This document shows, piece by piece, positions 22,637 to 33,250 of a stretch of 64,000 nt of DNA. Numbering within the stretch: position 1 is the stretch's first letter; each line of letters opens with the position of its first letter. Origin of the DNA: Bidens hawaiensis (Eukaryota > Streptophyta > Magnoliopsida > Asterales > Asteraceae); the NCBI GenBank assembly GCA_021521415.1, contig JAIQDT010011211.1, positions 1-64,000 on the forward strand, in the 5' to 3' direction. A program made the translations under genes and the position numbers. The notes under the pieces were generated by a model, which did not search any database, had not been told where the DNA came from, and was given only the letters and a program-made list of their open reading frames with translations.

Positions 22637-23611
22637 TGAAGAAACACTAACCGGACCCCGGACAGATTACGGGTAACCTGGGGGTTAGATAGATGTTTCC
22701 CACGAGGGGTTAGACCCAGAGAAGATGGTTCTTCTGATAACCTGCAAAACAGACACCGTGAGCTTGTCACTGAGAAGGGGGGGTTCCTCCTTGTGACCAC
22801 CCTCCGGCGTGAGAATCAGACTAGATTGCTCTTTAAATATAAATGTATATTAAGAGATTGCTAGAGCAGATATCAGGTATAATATGATGATACAAGATAA
22901 GATAAGATGGTCATACCATTTGTGGTATTTATAGCCGAAGGTAGGTTTCCAAGGAGGTGTGGCCGGCTGCAACAGTATTCCTGTTCCACCAACAGTGGCC
23001 TACGCACGTGCCCTGCTGGTAGTTGGTGGGTAGGCAGCGGCTGATAGTGACCAGGCCTGCTGTATACTATTCCTTTTCCACCAACTGCCGGCTACGCACG
23101 TGGTATGACAGGAGTTGGTGAGTAGGCAGCGGCTAATAGTGACATACAGTGCAGGAGCATGTTGCTCGCCATACTGTTGTCCATAAGCTGTCGTATCTTT
23201 AGTCAGATCTTTTTCCCATACCTCGTCAGGTACAGTACAGAAGATCTTCCCGTATCGTACGGACTGGCTTATTTGGGCGGGAGTATTCCCCCTCCCGCCC
23301 TTGTGCGGGATTGTTCCCGGCTTCGCTCATTCCTTCAGGTGACACTGAATGGTTGAGAGCTAAGTACCTTGTGCGTGTAGCCTTGCTGCGCGGGTGGCCT
23401 TCCCTGATGGCTTGTATCCGAGGCTGCGGGGACAGGCGGAGTCCTTCACCATTGGGAGGCATTTCCTGCGGGAACAGCTTGCGTACTGCGTAAGGACGTC
23501 ACGTCTCTGAGCATGGTTGGTCCTGCGGATCCAGTTGGTTTCTGCGCAGACGTCCCTGTTCAAGGTGAGTCTTGTGGGTCCAACTGGGCTCTGCTGGGAC
23601 CTACCTCTTCA
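22637..23611 (-). repeat. element A 5' LTR
   Basis: Same 975 bases as 14397-15371, differing by eye only at about three positions (for example A/G in GTGTGACCGGC versus GTGTGGCCGGC). Contains the TATA-like box at 22924-22937 on the minus strand. Confidence 0.95.
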
Positions 23612-23616
23612 GACCG

Positions 23617-24086
23617 GGATCACCCCGTACCCATAAAGCTTCACCCTTGATTTTCATTGTTGAATGATGGATTAAGACAAAATAATAAAAATGTGATATT
23701 GCTGTATGAAACTTTAGATGAATCAGGGTGGGAATTCGGGTAGGAGAAACCGACACCCTTTTTAGTAACAAATTGGCCGAACAACTTATTAATAAAGTGA
23801 TTGATTATAAAAAATATAAATCTGAAAATCGATTGTAGACTCGAACCGAACCGAACCGACTACATGAATATTTGTTAATTATCATCCCATAAAGATATAC
23901 ACATCATCAGATGACACACACTCCAGAACTAGCTGTGTTTTGTTTTTTGAAGCACGCAAAAAGGTGGCGTGGCGTTATATATCGGTGGCAAAGGAAACGG
24001 TGATAGCCATCTTCTATATATATTTAATATTCTCATCTCTTGAAACTGCTTAGTTACAAGGTGGTACAGTCAGTAGCTAATAAGCT
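23617..24086 (+). promoter_or_regulatory. likely former promoter of the asparagine synthetase gene
   Basis: Non-coding 470 bases between element A and the asparagine synthetase start codon. A TATA-like CTATATATATTTAA stands at about 24013-24026, 60-75 bases before the ATG. Element A is inserted 475 bases upstream of the ATG and may have cut off distal control sequences. Confidence 0.5.
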
Positions 24087-25143
24087 ATGTGTGGGATACT
24101 AGCAGTGTTGGGTTGCTCCGATGATTCTCAGACCAAAAGGGCTCGAGTCCTTGAGCTGCCTCGCAGGCAAAGTCAATTATCATGTTTTATTTATTTAATT
24201 TCTTACACAAAACAGAAACAGGCTAAAGTATTTATTTATTATGCCTTTGTAGGCTAAAGCATCGTGGCCCAGATTGGAGTGGTCTATATCAGCGTCATCG
24301 TTCCTATATAGCTCATCAACGGCTAGCCATTGTTGACCCGGCCTCTAGTGATCAACCCCTCTATGACGAAGATAAAACTATAGTTGTAGCGGTAAGTAAC
24401 TCATTCACCCATCAACTTATATACATGCATGTTCATATAAATTTACATACAAGTTAATGTTTTCAAAAATGAGATATGTTGTATAGTTTCTCTTATAAGC
24501 TACTTAGGCAATTGATACTACCTAAAAATGGCTCACTATTCTATTATAACACGTTTGACACGAACCAAATTGATTCTTTTTTGGAAACAGTCCGTTTGAC
24601 GCGAACCAAATTGATTCTGTTTTAAAAACAGTCTACTTGACACGAACCAAATTGAAACTTTAAAAACGAACTGTTTGACCGCTCTAGGTATTTGGTCAGA
24701 ACTCGTTAGTAATTATCTATCACGTTTGATAAGGTAAAAATGGTATGAGAGTAGTATGTCTTTGTAAGTGGTTTGTCAATTAACACATCATACGGACCCT
24801 ATAATTTGGCTACTATAGGAACCGGAAGACCATTTTCGCCCAATCATAAGGCTCGTATATCTATTAAAAAATTAAACCTCCCAAGTCAAATCAAATGTTT
24901 TTTAGCTACTTATACTGGTTATTATATGAAAACTAGACGATTCTTACAACATAATATTCCAGGTTAATGGTGAGATATACAACCATGAGGATCTTCGTAG
25001 AGGATTGCCTCGTCATAAATTTAAAACTGGAAGCGATTGTGAAGTTATTGCTCATCTTGTGAGTCCTAAAATCATATAGATTGAATGCTTTTACCGTTTT
25101 ACGATTACTATTAATAGGTTATGTCTTGACAATACGAGGAGTA

Positions 25144-26199
25144 TGAAGAGGTAGGTCCCAGCAGAGCCCAGTTGGACCCGCAAGACTCACCTCAAAGAGG
25201 GACGTCTGCGCAGTTGAACCCGCAAGACTCACCTTCAACAGGGACGTCTGCGCAAAGGCTAAACTCGCAAGACTCACCTTGAAGAGAGACGTCTGCGCAG
25301 AAACCAACTGGATCCGCAGGACCCACCATGCTCAGAGACGTGACGTCCTTACGCGCAGTACGCAAGCTGTTCCCGCAGAAAAAGCCTCCCAATGGTCGAC
25401 GTACTCCGCCTGTTCCCGCAGCGACGGATACTAGCCATCAGGGAAGGCTACCCGCGCAGCAAGGCTACACGCACAAGGCACTTAACTCTTAAATAATTCA
25501 GTAATGTCACCTGAAGAAGGAGTGAGCAAGCCGGGAATACTCCCGCACAAAGCCGGGAAAACTCCCACCCAAATGAGCCAGTCTGTACGCTAATGGAGGA
25601 TCTTTTGTACTGTACCTGACGAGGTATGGACAAAAGATCTGACCAAAGCTGCGACAGCTCACTGACAACAGTACAACGAGCAGCATGCTCTATTACTTAA
25701 TGTCACCATCAGCCGCTGCCTACTCACCAACCTGTCGTAGCACGTGCATAGCCTGCAGTTGGTGGAAAAGGAATAGTACACAGCCGGCCTGGTCACTATC
25801 AGCGGCTGCCTACCACCAACCACCAGCATGGCATGTGCGTAGCTCACAGTTGGCAGAACAGGAATACTATTCAGCCGGCTGTACCTTCTTGGAAACCTAC
25901 CTTCGGCTATAAATACTCCAACACCTTGGAATGGTATGGACATACTATCTGATATCTCATTATCTTATCTTCTCTAGCAATCTCTTAATATACACTTATA
26001 TTCAAGAGCAATCTAGTCTGATTCTCACGCCGGAGGGTGGTCACAAGGAGGTACCCCCCCTTCTCAGTGACGAGCTCACGGTGTCTATTTTGCAGGTCAT
26101 CAGAAGAATCATCTTTGCCGGACCTAACCCCTCGTGGGAAACATCTATTTAACCCCCAGATTATCCGTAATCTGCCCGGGGTCGATTAGTGTTTCTTCA
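25144..26199 (+). repeat. element B 5' LTR
   Basis: 1056 bases, TGAAGA...TCTTCA. Contains three tandem units of about 50 bases in its first 150 bases (CGCAAGACTCACCT...GACGTCTGCGCA). A TATA box GGCTATAAATACTC lies at 25906-25919. Confidence 0.9.
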
Positions 26200-26217
26200 T
26201 TGGCGCCATCCGTGGGA
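26200..26217 (+). other. element B primer binding site
   Basis: TTGGCGCCATCCGTGGGA directly after the LTR. Identical to the sites of A and C in its first 14 bases. Confidence 0.8.
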
Positions 26218-26265
26218 CAAAGCTAGAACTACTTCTTTTTCAGTTTTTTCAAAACTTCTGGAAAG

Positions 26266-27796
26266 ATGGTTAAAGTTACTCCGTTGCCAAGGCCAACGAG
26301 TGACCAAGAAACCCCGGTAACCACAACCTCAGCTACTGGGGGGGAACACCGGCGAGTACACAATATTTACGAACACTACCCCGGTTACTCAAGCCGGGGC
26401 AAGTGCAGTAAATTTTACGAACACTACCCCGGTTACCCGAGCCGGGGCAAGTGCAGTAAACAATCCTTCACTGGGATTCACCGATACCCAGGTGGAAAGA
26501 CAACAGACGAGGCTCCCCCGCCAAACACTTGAACAAGTTAAAGCGTGGGCGGAAGCACGTCAGAAGGAATTCCAAGCTGAGTTGGACGAACGATTACGTT
26601 CCATCCAACAGGCTGACGAATTCGGAAGCACTCGACAACAGCTCAACATGAGCAATGAGTACGAGTATTTGAACGATGATTCGGAGGAATCCGACACCGA
26701 CGCAAACCCTCGCCACAGGGCAAAAGGGAAGAGTAAGGAAACGGACTTCCAACCGAGAAGGCATTTCGGAGAAACCTTCAAACCAAGGAATGCGGCGGGA
26801 AACCCGCGTGACTTCTCCAAAACCTTCAGACCAACTGCTGCAAATGCGGGAACGTCCAAATTTGCAAGGGACATTGCGGAAGCAATCGCCCCGAAAAGTG
26901 CCAAACAAATGTCCAATATAGGCACATATGATGGTATATCTGACCCAGACGATCATTTGAACAGATTCATAGCGGGGGCAACCGTCAGCAACCGGACGGA
27001 ACCCACGTGGTGTTATATGTTCCAGATGACGCTGGTTGGAGCAGCCAGAGCGTGGTTCGACCGTCTACCGGTCCACCACATCTACGATTGGGCAGACTTC
27101 CAACAGAAGTTCAGCCAACACTTCAGTCAACAAAGAAAGTACACTGAAGAGCAATGGACAATCCCCAACTGCATCCGAGAGGAAGATGAGTCTTTACTAG
27201 ACTTCATCACGCGCTTCAACTTAAAGAAGCTAAGTCTGGGCAGCGAAGATCTTGTTCGCGCTGCTTTCATCCAGGGCGCGAAAGACTCAGAGCTCATCCG
27301 CACCTTAACGGGTAAAGATGGCATGCCATCCACATGGGATGCCATCATGACAGCAGCTAAACGCTTCGCGGAAACGGAAAAGCAACTGGGTAGAGATCTT
27401 CCCCAGAGCACAAACCTCTACCCCCAGAAAACAAGAGAAAACAATGTCCTTACCGCCCGACTAAACAAAAAGAGGAAGCTAGGTATTTGGCAGTCAAGGG
27501 TAAACTTTGACACCTCATCCGGCTCGCACCCTCGGTTAGGCGGAAAGGATAACATGCCGTCGTCGAACCGGAACTCCAGATGGACGCCACTCACCAAAAG
27601 CGTCACCGAAATATTTGACACCGAGAGGCTCCCATGGCCAAAGGCTCCAATAATCCGAGAGCGTCACAACGCTGATCAGAGCAAATTCTGTGACTTCCAC
27701 AGGACAAAAGGCCACACCACCGACGAATGCATAGACTTAAAGGCCATCATCGAGACATTCGTCAGAGATGGAGAACTCGCACACCTCGTGGCGTAA
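26266..27796 (+). pseudogene. gag: element B Gag, frameshifted near its N terminus
   Basis: The ATG at 26266 opens MVKVTPLPRPTSDQE as in C, but the frame is shifted near 26340 and reads through a different register to a stop at 26530. The main Gag frame is open from about 26492 to the TAA at 27794-27796: DPDDHLNRFIAGATVS, then CYMFQMTLVGAARAWFDRL, then the zinc knuckle CDFHRTKGHTTDEC and a C terminus ending AHLVA. Two codons present in C after KLSLGS are deleted. Compared with element A the zinc knuckle is in frame, but the start is not. Confidence 0.85.
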
Positions 27797-28078
27797 AGGA
27801 TGCTGAGCAGGCCAACGCGTGTAGAACCCCAGTTGGGAAAAACACGAAACTGCAGCTTCAATGTTGGAGACTACATACTGCGTAAACAACGAGATTCCGA
27901 ACCAAGTGCATATCGGCTCGATGGCACTCCCATCCAAACAACATGGAAGGGAGCTCAATTACACAGTCTGCATGTAGATCAATTCCAAACTTGTAAAAGA
28001 AAAGGCCCAGAGCCACTTCTAATGGAAATGATTCTCCCTATCACATTGACGCTGATAATCTTACATTTATACTTATGA
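27797..28078 (+). pseudogene. element B relic of integrase C terminus
   Basis: Begins at the gag stop. The translation VGDYILRKQRDSEPSAYRLDG then IQTTWKGAQLHSLHVDQF matches the relic in A. It is open to 28076-28078, but the last 25 residues are hydrophobic and unrelated to pol. Confidence 0.75.
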
Positions 28079-28079
28079 A

Positions 28080-28985
28080 CTTTCCACACTGATATGCCGG
28101 TCTTCACCGCATACATAAGTGGGGAAGTAAGTCGTTGCGTGTGGAAGGCGGCAAAACCCGCATAAACACAAAAAACGGCAAACCTTCACGCAGGTCAGTC
28201 ATAGGTGAAGTTGGGTCATCCCACTAAATGAAAGTGCCGGTCCTACCCGCACAAATCATGATAGAGGAAACCGAACTAACCTATTGACAACCACGCGTCG
28301 AACGGTTAATTTATTCAAAACACTGATATGCCGGTCTTCACCGCATACATAAGTGGGGAAGTAAGTCGTTGCGTGTGGAAGGCGGCAAAACCCGCATAAA
28401 CACAAGAAACGGCAAACCTTCACGCAGGTCAGTCTTAGGTGAAGTTCGGTCATCCCACTAAATGAAAGTGCCGGTCCTACCCGCACAAATCATGATAGAG
28501 GAAACCGAACTAACCTATTGACAACCGCGCGTCGAACAGTTAATTTATTCAAAACACTGATATGCCGGTATTCACCGCATAAATGTGAAAACTCGTTGCG
28601 TGCGGACGGCGGCAAAACCAGCATAAACACAAAAAACGGCAAGAATTTCTAAGGAAACGATGAGGAAAACCTTCACGCAGGTCAGTCATAGGTAAAGTTT
28701 GGTCATCCTACTAAATGAAAGTGACGGTCCTACCCGCACAATCATGATAGAGGAAACTGAACATTAACCTATTGACAACCGCGCGTCGAAAGATTAACTT
28801 ATTCAGAACACTTAGAAAATCTCTTAAGGAAAAAATGAGGAAAACCTCCACGCAGGTCAGATATAGGTAAAGTTTAGCCATCCTACTAAGTGAAAGTGAC
28901 GGTCTTACCCGCACAATCACGAAAGAGGAAGCAAAACTTTAACCTATTTCTGCCACGTTGAAAGGTTAACTTATCCAAAGTACTT
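28080..28985 (+). repeat. element B ~234-base tandem array
   Basis: Three clear units starting CACTGATATGCCGGT at about 28087, 28321 and 28554, followed by two more degenerate, shorter units. Each contains GGCGGCAAAACC, ACGCAGGTCAGT and GTCCTACCCGCAC. Downstream to 29100 the similarity fades. Confidence 0.9.
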
Positions 28986-29251
28986 AAGAAATTGCTAAGT
29001 TAAACTAAAGTATGCACAAGCGAATCATATATTGTTTATGTGGCAAAACAAGTGCCAAATTAAACTATAATATGCATGAGCAAGTCGTATAACGTTTATA
29101 AAGCAAGAGTGACGGTCCTACCCGCACAAAAGATTTATATTCCATAAAAATTCAACTGTTACAAGAATGGCCGGGTATCTACCCGCCTACAAGAATATAA
29201 ATCTATACAACGACGTAAATCTATCCTAACAGTGGGAAGGGATTTAAAAGA

Positions 29252-29596
29252 TCAAGCTTCAGGGCCACTCCCTCCAAACCCACTTGTACCCGCACCATCA
29301 GTTGGCTGTGGCGGCTCAAGGAAGGTCTTCAGAATGGTTAGCCCATCATCAGCAGCAGCAACTTCGTTCACCTTCTCCACCACCGGGTGCGGGAAGGCGG
29401 CATACTGGTTCACTGCTTGGTCATATACAGCTTCAGTATCCACATCATATAAAGGGAAGTTGGAAGGCGGGATGCCCTTCTCAACGAACCCTAGACCAAG
29501 CAGGAAGCCAGCCTTTTCCCCATCCTCATGAGAAGCGTTGAGGGCTGCGCTCATGGCATCGTCATATGATGTGTCCGTGAAGACCCGATGCACAAC
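29252..29596 (-). pseudogene. element B: last exon of the antisense gene only
   Basis: Minus-strand exon encoding VVHRVFTDTSYDDAMSAALN, then EDGEKAGFLLGLG and ending GFGGSGPEA. It aligns with exon 5 of A (19513-19848) and C (55396-55740). The acceptor AG precedes it, but all upstream exons and the promoter are missing because B is truncated at 29655. Confidence 0.85.
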
Positions 29597-29655
29597 CTAC
29601 AAAACAAAAATACAAGTATCAAAACATTTTCTAAGTACAAAGAAAAGCGTAAAGA

Positions 29656-30420
29656 TGTAAGGCCCCGAACCCGGTAGCCTTACTTTCGCGTCGGATTTAC
29701 TCATAAACACAGTTCTTACAAATCAGAGTTCATTAAAACTTTCGCGGAATATAAAAACTTTCATGAAACGTTACAGCAATCCAAAACTTGCCTTCATTAA
29801 ACATTCTTGTCTTTCAAAATAAACGTCAATTACATTAAAACATCTGGAGTCTTCAGATGCCAGTCTCCTATTCGCCCACCATGTACCCGCTCAAGCTAGC
29901 TGTTTCATTCTACTCACCTGCGTACATACTAAAAGTCAGCTACGCTGAGTGAGTTCTAGTTAATCAAGCAACTTATCATACAACCACTACATACAATATA
30001 TACGTATCCGAAGACACATAGTCCACAGTCTAACATGCCACTGCTTAACCACTTAATTACCCCTATAGCTTAGCCTCTTAATTACCCCTACAGCTTAGCC
30101 ACTTATGCCACTTTATGCCACTTGATGCCACTTTAATAACGAATATCGTTATGCCACCATGCCACTTTAATAACGAAGTCACGTATAGGCTTACCCTACC
30201 ACGTACTATCGTCATGCCACTAACACTCTTACTAGACTCTGCCACTTCTATCACAATCTACCCCTACTTGTCTACAGCACACTTTATATCAATACAATAT
30301 TTACATAATAAGCAAGTCACATCATAGAATACATACACACTAACAACCACTTGACAATCACTATCCTTGGCGATACGTGCAATATCCGAAGATCGTTCAC
30401 GTACCGACAAGCATTACATA
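29656..30420. repeat. LTR fragment inserted in element B
   Basis: Starts cleanly with TGTAAGGCCCCGAACCCGG exactly where similarity to element C stops, as expected of an LTR terminus. The interior has repeated 'atgccactt' and 'taattacccct' motifs. No opposite terminus is found: by about 30420 the sequence is again the asparagine synthetase intron preceding the exon at 30486. So the rest of this element was deleted with the 3' half of B. Confidence 0.6.
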
Positions 30421-30802
30421 AAGATTTTATTATGTTTCTACTACAAACAATACTCTAGTGCTTGATATAATTAACTGTTATTCAGGTGACCGATAAGATG
30501 ATGCTTAACGCGGCACATATCTTCCCTCACAACACGCCACAGACAAAAGAAGCATACTACTACCGGATGATCTTTGAACGCTTTTTCCCTCAGGTCTCGG
30601 TTACTTCATTGTGGTTTGTTTCAAGTGCCTCAGATCATTGTTTTGACTTGTTTCATTTTGGTTTCAGAATCCTGCTATCTTAACCGTGCCGGGTGGTGCA
30701 AGTGTGGCTTGCAGCACTGCTAAAGCAATTGAATGGGATGCTGCATGGTCTAACCATCTTGACCCTTCAGGCAGAACTGCTCTTGGAGTTCATGATTCGG
30801 CT

Positions 30803-31454
30803 CAGTGGCGGACCCAGGATTTTTTGCCAATGGGGTCCCATATTTTCGGTGTTCAAATTTTTCGGGTCGGTCGTTGTTCAGGTAGGGTTGTGGCGAAGAA
30901 CATAATAAAAAACAATATCATAATAAAACTTTCTTTTCAATCATCACTACCTGAACGGGTCAAAATGGGTCGGGTTGACACATAAACACTTTGTTTTCCC
31001 TTTCTTAAACATTTTTGAGATAGAACCTAGATCCACCCTTTCATAAGCATGTGTTGAAAACCATCAACTTAAACTAGTGAAAAATAAAACTGATATTTTA
31101 AAGTGTTTGAATGTTTCTAAAGAAAACCATGCATAAAGTTGAAAACAATGATATGTATTTTAGAGGTGTTTGAATGTTTCCAAAGTTATCATTGCAACAT
31201 TAGCAATCAAATGATTGATTAACACTAAAAATTAACACAAAAAACCAAAAACTGAGCCTTGTAAGACTTGAACCCATGACCTATCAAAGATAAAACAAGG
31301 GACTTTCCACCAGACCACATCAACATTAATAGTATGGGTTCCAAGTATTAAATCTTATGGGGTCCTCAAAAAATTTAATATACCGCTTCTAATAAATTTT
31401 TAAAAAACATTGGTGTCCCGGGACCCCGATCCACACTATGTGGGTCCGCCCCTG
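30803..31454. mobile_element. hAT-type MITE in the last asparagine synthetase exon
   Basis: 652 bases with imperfect terminal inverted repeats CAGTGGCGGACCCAG and TGGGTCCGCCCCTG, flanked by a perfect 8-base duplication ATTCGGCT (30795-30802 and 31455-31462). The 8-base duplication and CAG...CTG ends are typical of the hAT superfamily. There is no transposase frame. Removing it and one duplication copy restores a continuous exon. Confidence 0.92.
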
Positions 31455-31549
31455 ATTCGGCTTATGAGGTTAATCACGGTCCAGATGCAAGTGCCACAAA
31501 TAACGTGGAAGATGGGCTCAAGACAATGGATGAAACTACATTTTACTAA

Positions 31550-31911
31550 AACAAAACTAGAAAATGGTGCACTTGTGTGTTTGAAGTTGTAATAAATACA
31601 TAATAATAGTACTAATAAATAATTAATATAGTTTAAGAATTAATGATAAGATGATATTCTTTTTTGGAAAATAATGATATGTCAAAAAATTAGGTAAGTG
31701 AAACTAAATCTTAATCCCTAAATAACTAAAAGAATAATCAGTGATTCAGTGTATCTAAAGTTCTAAACTTATGGTCATCCAAACATCACATATTCCCATG
31801 TTATAACCATACAGACATCACATGACAGAGGTATCAAAACACAAACCAAACACCCCATGATATCATGTGGCATGACAGATTAAATCAAATTAACGAACGA
31901 AGGGCGCATAC
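31550..31911. other. intron remnant of TBL pseudogene 1, truncated
   Basis: 31690-31911 aligns (minus strand) with the intron after exon 4 in the second TBL copy (50023-50160): both contain 'gtcatgccacatgatatcatggg' and 'gatacctctgtcatgtgatgtctgtatg' type sequence. The last exon expected beyond it is absent. 31550-31690 is the probable 3' flank of asparagine synthetase. Confidence 0.6.
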
Positions 31912-33061
31912 ATGTAGTGAGTAGGCGAGAATGACTGAAAAAAAACTTTGGTTCTACTGGTGTCGATATTGGAATCAACCCATCGGCCCCACGTCCTCAC
32001 CGCAGTTTCCATCGCAACCATACGATCCATATCCTGGTAAATCGATCCCCCGGATTCCATCACATCCCACCTGCACCATATATTAAATATTAACCCACCC
32101 TTCAATCAAATGCACTATCGTTATATACTCACATGGGTCGGTCAGCATTTTCACAAAATAAAGTATTTTTTTATACCACAAGGGTAAGTCCGCCCCGACT
32201 ATTAGGAACATGTAAAATGACAATACTAACCCTTGTGTAGCCCCGGTATGACTCCACCAATGACCCGTATTAAACGACAGAACATCGGCACCTGTCCACG
32301 CCCTTGCGTTTTCCGATATATCCTCCAGTTTAAGCACCCTCCGCCCGCCCACGGAATCAATATCCACCAAATACTGCGCCTTGTAATACGACAACGTCAC
32401 ATCATAATCCTGTCCGTTCAAATAGACATCAAACGCGTTAACTCCACAACCCACAGTACAATAATTGAAGATCCAACGGCTGAAATTCACTCACCACAAA
32501 CTTGAATGTAGAAAGCGGGTATCCTCTCATCACTTGCGTAGCGACACGTGGCACCGATGACCACGTCATTGGTTCCGTCCTAACGAGTCCCCCACAAATA
32601 ATACCGTTTTACCCTTCATCTTCTCCAAGAACACCAGCCCATTAAACCTAGTCAAATTATTTATTAAATTAATTAACCCACAAAGTACAACATTCAATGC
32701 ACAAAGTACAACAACAACAATAATAATAATAATCTAAAACCCATTTAAATTACTGACCTGGGTAGCTCACAATTAGCGGGCTGCCACCGGTACTTGAGGT
32801 AATCCGTACATTTGGCAGTTAAAGTCCGGATCGATAACGTGGCAAGAAGCGGACTGGTAGACCGGGTATGAGTCGTCGTGGACCCAGGAGCCCATGAAGA
32901 GTGAGCACTGGGAGTTGTTGCCTTGTAAGATCGGGCGTGAGTGAGGATGGTTGTGGTCATTGTTGTGGAGATGATGTACTAGCAAGTAGGCTGAAGTGAA
33001 ACCTAAGAGCAATATGATTGAAATCGAGATTAAAAGACATTTGGTAGATACAAAGGCCATT
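31912..33061 (-). pseudogene. TBL (trichome birefringence-like / DUF231) pseudogene 1
   Basis: TBL proteins are Golgi type II membrane proteins that O-acetylate cell wall polysaccharides. Exons on the minus strand: 33061-32758, 32647-32495, 32409-32231, 32070-31912. Exon 1 starts MAFVSTKCLL, has one membrane segment (ISIILLLGFTSAYLLV) and the N-terminal domain CSLFMGSWVHDDSYPVYQ. A deletion after QMYG shifts the frame before YLKYRWQPANCELPR. Exon 2 keeps the GDS motif (LFVGDSLGRNQ) but is 19 bases shorter than in copy 2 and closes with TGA. Exons 3 and 4 are open (DYDVTLSYYKAQYLVDID; DVMESGGSIYQDMDRM). Exon 5, with the DxxH motif, is missing. A TATATAA at about 33174-33181 fits a start at 33061 rather than the upstream in-frame ATG at 33147. 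Confidence 0.88.
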
Positions 33062-33250
33062 GTATTTGTGGGAAGAAGAGTAAAAGAAAGAAAGAGGGAT
33101 GGATATTTTTGTTTCTTTGATTGGAAAGAGTGGTGAAATGGTTCCACCCTTCACGTGTGTCGGATCGGACCGGTTTTATATAATGTTTTGAGCTATGGGA
33201 AAATAGTAGTATATTATATAGGAGGATAGGATTATTAAATGGAAGCTGAA

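Larger units (their letters stand above)
14397..23611 (-). mobile_element. element A: complete pol-less LTR retrotransposon with antisense gene
   Basis: 9215 bases bounded by two 975-base LTRs that begin TGAAGA and end TCTTCA, and flanked by the perfect 5-base duplication GACCG (14392-14396 and 23612-23616). The sense strand is minus: the primer site lies just inside the right LTR and the polypurine tract just inside the left LTR. Sense order is LTR, primer site, gag, a short relic of the integrase C terminus, a tandem array, a large region occupied by a five-exon gene on the opposite strand, a second tandem array, polypurine tract, LTR. Protease, reverse transcriptase, RNase H and the integrase core are absent, so it is non-autonomous. 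By eye the LTRs differ at about three positions, so insertion is recent. The gag type and antisense frame suggest the Tat group of Ty3/gypsy; this is inference. Confidence 0.92.
25144..29655 (+). mobile_element. element B: 5' half of the same family, inserted in the asparagine synthetase gene
   Basis: Begins with a complete 5' LTR and primer site, then gag, the integrase relic, the tandem array and the last exon of the antisense gene. It stops abruptly at 29655 within the intron that precedes this last exon (compare 55741-55800 in C). There the terminus of another LTR begins exactly at 29656. The 3' half, the 3' LTR and the second target duplication are missing, removed together with the middle exons of the host gene. 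The 5 bases before the LTR are GAGTA. Orientation is plus, the same as the host gene. Confidence 0.88.
24087..31549 (+). pseudogene. ASN: asparagine synthetase (glutamine-hydrolysing), gutted by transposons
   Basis: Asparagine synthetase makes asparagine from aspartate, glutamine and ATP in the cytosol. Exon 1 (24087-24166) starts MCGILAVLGCSDDS, with the N-terminal Cys nucleophile of the glutaminase domain. Exon 2 (24253-24391) reads LKHRGPDWSGLYQ...HQRLAIVDP. Exon 3 (24963-25058) reads VNGEIYNHEDLRR and ends EVIAHL. Intron 1 has a GC donor (AG/GCAAAG). Then element B sits in intron 3, and all middle exons, including the ATP-binding synthetase core, are missing. The penultimate exon (30486-30593, [16 protein letters not shown]...FERFFPQ) and the last exon (30668-30802 plus 31463-31549, TVPGGASVACSTAKAIEWD...GVHDSA) remain; the last is split by a hAT MITE and ends at TAA 31547-31549. 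Remaining exons are otherwise in frame, so the damage is recent. The product cannot be functional. Confidence 0.92.

Noticed and set aside
24773..24967. 64-codon frame in intron 2 of asparagine synthetase
   Set aside because: Runs into the known acceptor of exon 3 and has no similarity to the enzyme or to anything I recognise.
29656..30420. Possible complete solo LTR in element B
   Set aside because: Only one clean terminus is visible; no second terminus or target duplication was found, so I call it a fragment.
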